From NCBI GenBank assembly GCA_030624945.1, contig JAUXJB010000104.1, positions 1 to 5,962 of the forward strand: a stretch of DNA of 5,962 nt. Reading direction: 5' to 3'. A program made the translations under genes and the position numbers. Below, in pieces: positions 5,390 to 5,962 of the stretch. The stretch comes from Deltaproteobacteria bacterium. GTDB lineage: Bacteria; Myxococcota_A; UBA9160; SZUA-336. Every line of letters starts with the position of its first letter. Positions within the stretch are counted from its first letter, which is position 1. The notes under the pieces were generated by a model. It saw nothing but the letters and a program-made list of their open reading frames with translations, did no database searches and was not told the DNA's origin.

Positions 5390-5962
5390 TCCCAGTCGGG
5401 ACCGCGCTCTGCGAGGATCCGCCACTCGCCATCCGCACCGGGACCGAGCAGGAAGGTGACGGGCGCGGGGGTCGGCGAGCTCGAGCTCACGCGCTGGGCG
5501 TGCACGCGAACGTTCGCACCCTCGGGTGCGTAAGAGATCTCCCGATAGGTGAAGTAGTCACCCCTGGCCCGGATACGTGCGAGAACCTGACGCATGCGCG
5601 CCTTGTACTCGGCTCCGCTCAGCTCGCTGAGCTCGCCGCCCGTCGGATGAGCCGGGTCGAGGAGTGCGATCCGGGCCTCGATCGAGTAGCAGTCCGTCAG
5701 GCTCGGGTCCAAGCTCTCGAGCCTCGACACGCAGGCCTCGAACAGGCGGCGCGCCGTCTCGGTGGGCGCGACTCCCGCCTGCGAGCGTATTCCCGTCGCG
5801 ATCTCGCTTCGGGTTTGCAGGCGCTCCGCCACCTTGGTCTGGCGCGAGCTCTCCTCCGAAATGGTGACGGGAAGCAGTACCGTGTCGGCGAGAAAGCTGA
5901 AGGGGAGATCGACGAACCCGATCACCACCAGAGGAACGTTCCAGTTGAGAAGTCCCTGGCCA
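5386..5962 (-). CDS. YceK/YidQ-like lipoprotein with C-terminal extension (partial, N-terminus outside window)
   Basis: The frame is open to the right edge of the window, so the start, signal peptide and lipobox lie beyond it. An internal GTG at 5928 is not a credible start, because conserved-looking residues (GQGLLNWNVPL) continue upstream of it. About 191 residues are visible. The segment VDLPFSFLADTVLLPVT, near the visible N-terminus, is the hallmark of YceK/YidQ-family (DUF1375) lipoproteins, short outer-membrane-associated proteins of poorly known function. In those, this motif lies near the C-terminus; here about 160 more residues follow, with two helices and a beta-rich end (REISYAPEGANVRVHAQRV, then PVTFLLGPGADGEWRILAERG) that looks like an NTF2-type fold. 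The gene overlaps the asparaginase start by four bases. The family call rests on one strong motif; the role of the C-terminal part is unknown. Confidence 0.7.
   Translation of the reverse strand, partial: GQGLLNWNVPLVVIGFVDLPFSFLADTVLLPVTISEESSRQTKVAERLQTRSEIATGIRSQAGVAPTETARRLFEACVSRLESLDPSLTDCYSIEARIALLDPAHPTGGELSELSGAEYKARMRQVLARIRARGDYFTYREISYAPEGANVRVHAQRVSSSSPTPAPVTFLLGPGADGEWRILAERGPDWE

Noticed and set aside
4377..5438. A 353-codon minus-strand frame overlapping the asparaginase gene
   Set aside because: It is the out-of-frame reading of the asparaginase, extremely Arg-rich, with no motif.
5477..5488. Perfect palindrome GAGCTCGAGCTC
   Set aside because: It lies in the coding sequence for a run of serines (AGC/TCG codons) in the YceK-like gene and is explained by codon repetition.
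5617..5632. Inverted repeat GCTCAGC-TC-GCTGAGC
   Set aside because: It falls within coding sequence for the repeated ELSELS segment of the YceK-like protein, so protein-level repetition explains it.

Overview
The window is a G+C-rich bacterial segment, judged by eye at roughly two thirds G+C, with genes packed almost end to end. A stand-alone PilZ protein, a YceK/YidQ-type outer-membrane lipoprotein gene and frequent GTG/TTG starts fit a high-GC Gram-negative proteobacterium or a member of the former Deltaproteobacteria/Myxococcota. That placement is an inference. There is no rRNA, tRNA, mobile element or CRISPR array.

Layout. Bases 1-226 hold no convincing gene but carry a candidate sigma-28 (FliA-like) promoter, TAAAG plus CCGATA, just ahead of the only plus-strand gene, a 99-residue PilZ protein (227-526). 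Everything else is on the minus strand. In transcription order, from the right edge, the genes are: the C-terminal part of a YceK-like lipoprotein with an unusual extra domain (5962-5386, N-terminus outside the window); a plant-type L-asparaginase/isoaspartyl peptidase of the Ntn-hydrolase class (5389-4418); an aldo/keto reductase homologue (4402-3227); an inositol-monophosphatase-like protein (3166-2330); a double-SIS-domain protein resembling the isomerase half of GlmS (2325-1309); and, after a 279-base gap, a small basic protein of unknown function (1029-550). The last gene converges on the PilZ gene with 23 bases between the two stop codons.

The first five minus-strand genes look like one transcription unit. 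The junctions are a 4-base stop/start overlap, 15 bases, 60 bases and 4 bases. Two of the encoded enzymes lack a residue regarded as catalytic in their families: the aldo/keto reductase has Gln at the tetrad His position, and the IMPase-like protein has no Asp at its third metal motif. The asparaginase and the SIS protein keep full catalytic sets.

The set (amide or isopeptide hydrolase, carbonyl reductase-like protein, phosphatase-like protein, sugar-phosphate isomerase/deglycase) suggests salvage or repair of amino-sugar or glycated amino-acid compounds. It is loosely analogous to the Salmonella fructose-asparagine (fra) pathway, which also pairs an asparaginase with a SIS-domain deglycase. 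No kinase, transporter or regulator is visible, so this remains a hypothesis. The PilZ gene is a separate unit and, if its promoter is real, may belong to a flagellar regulon.
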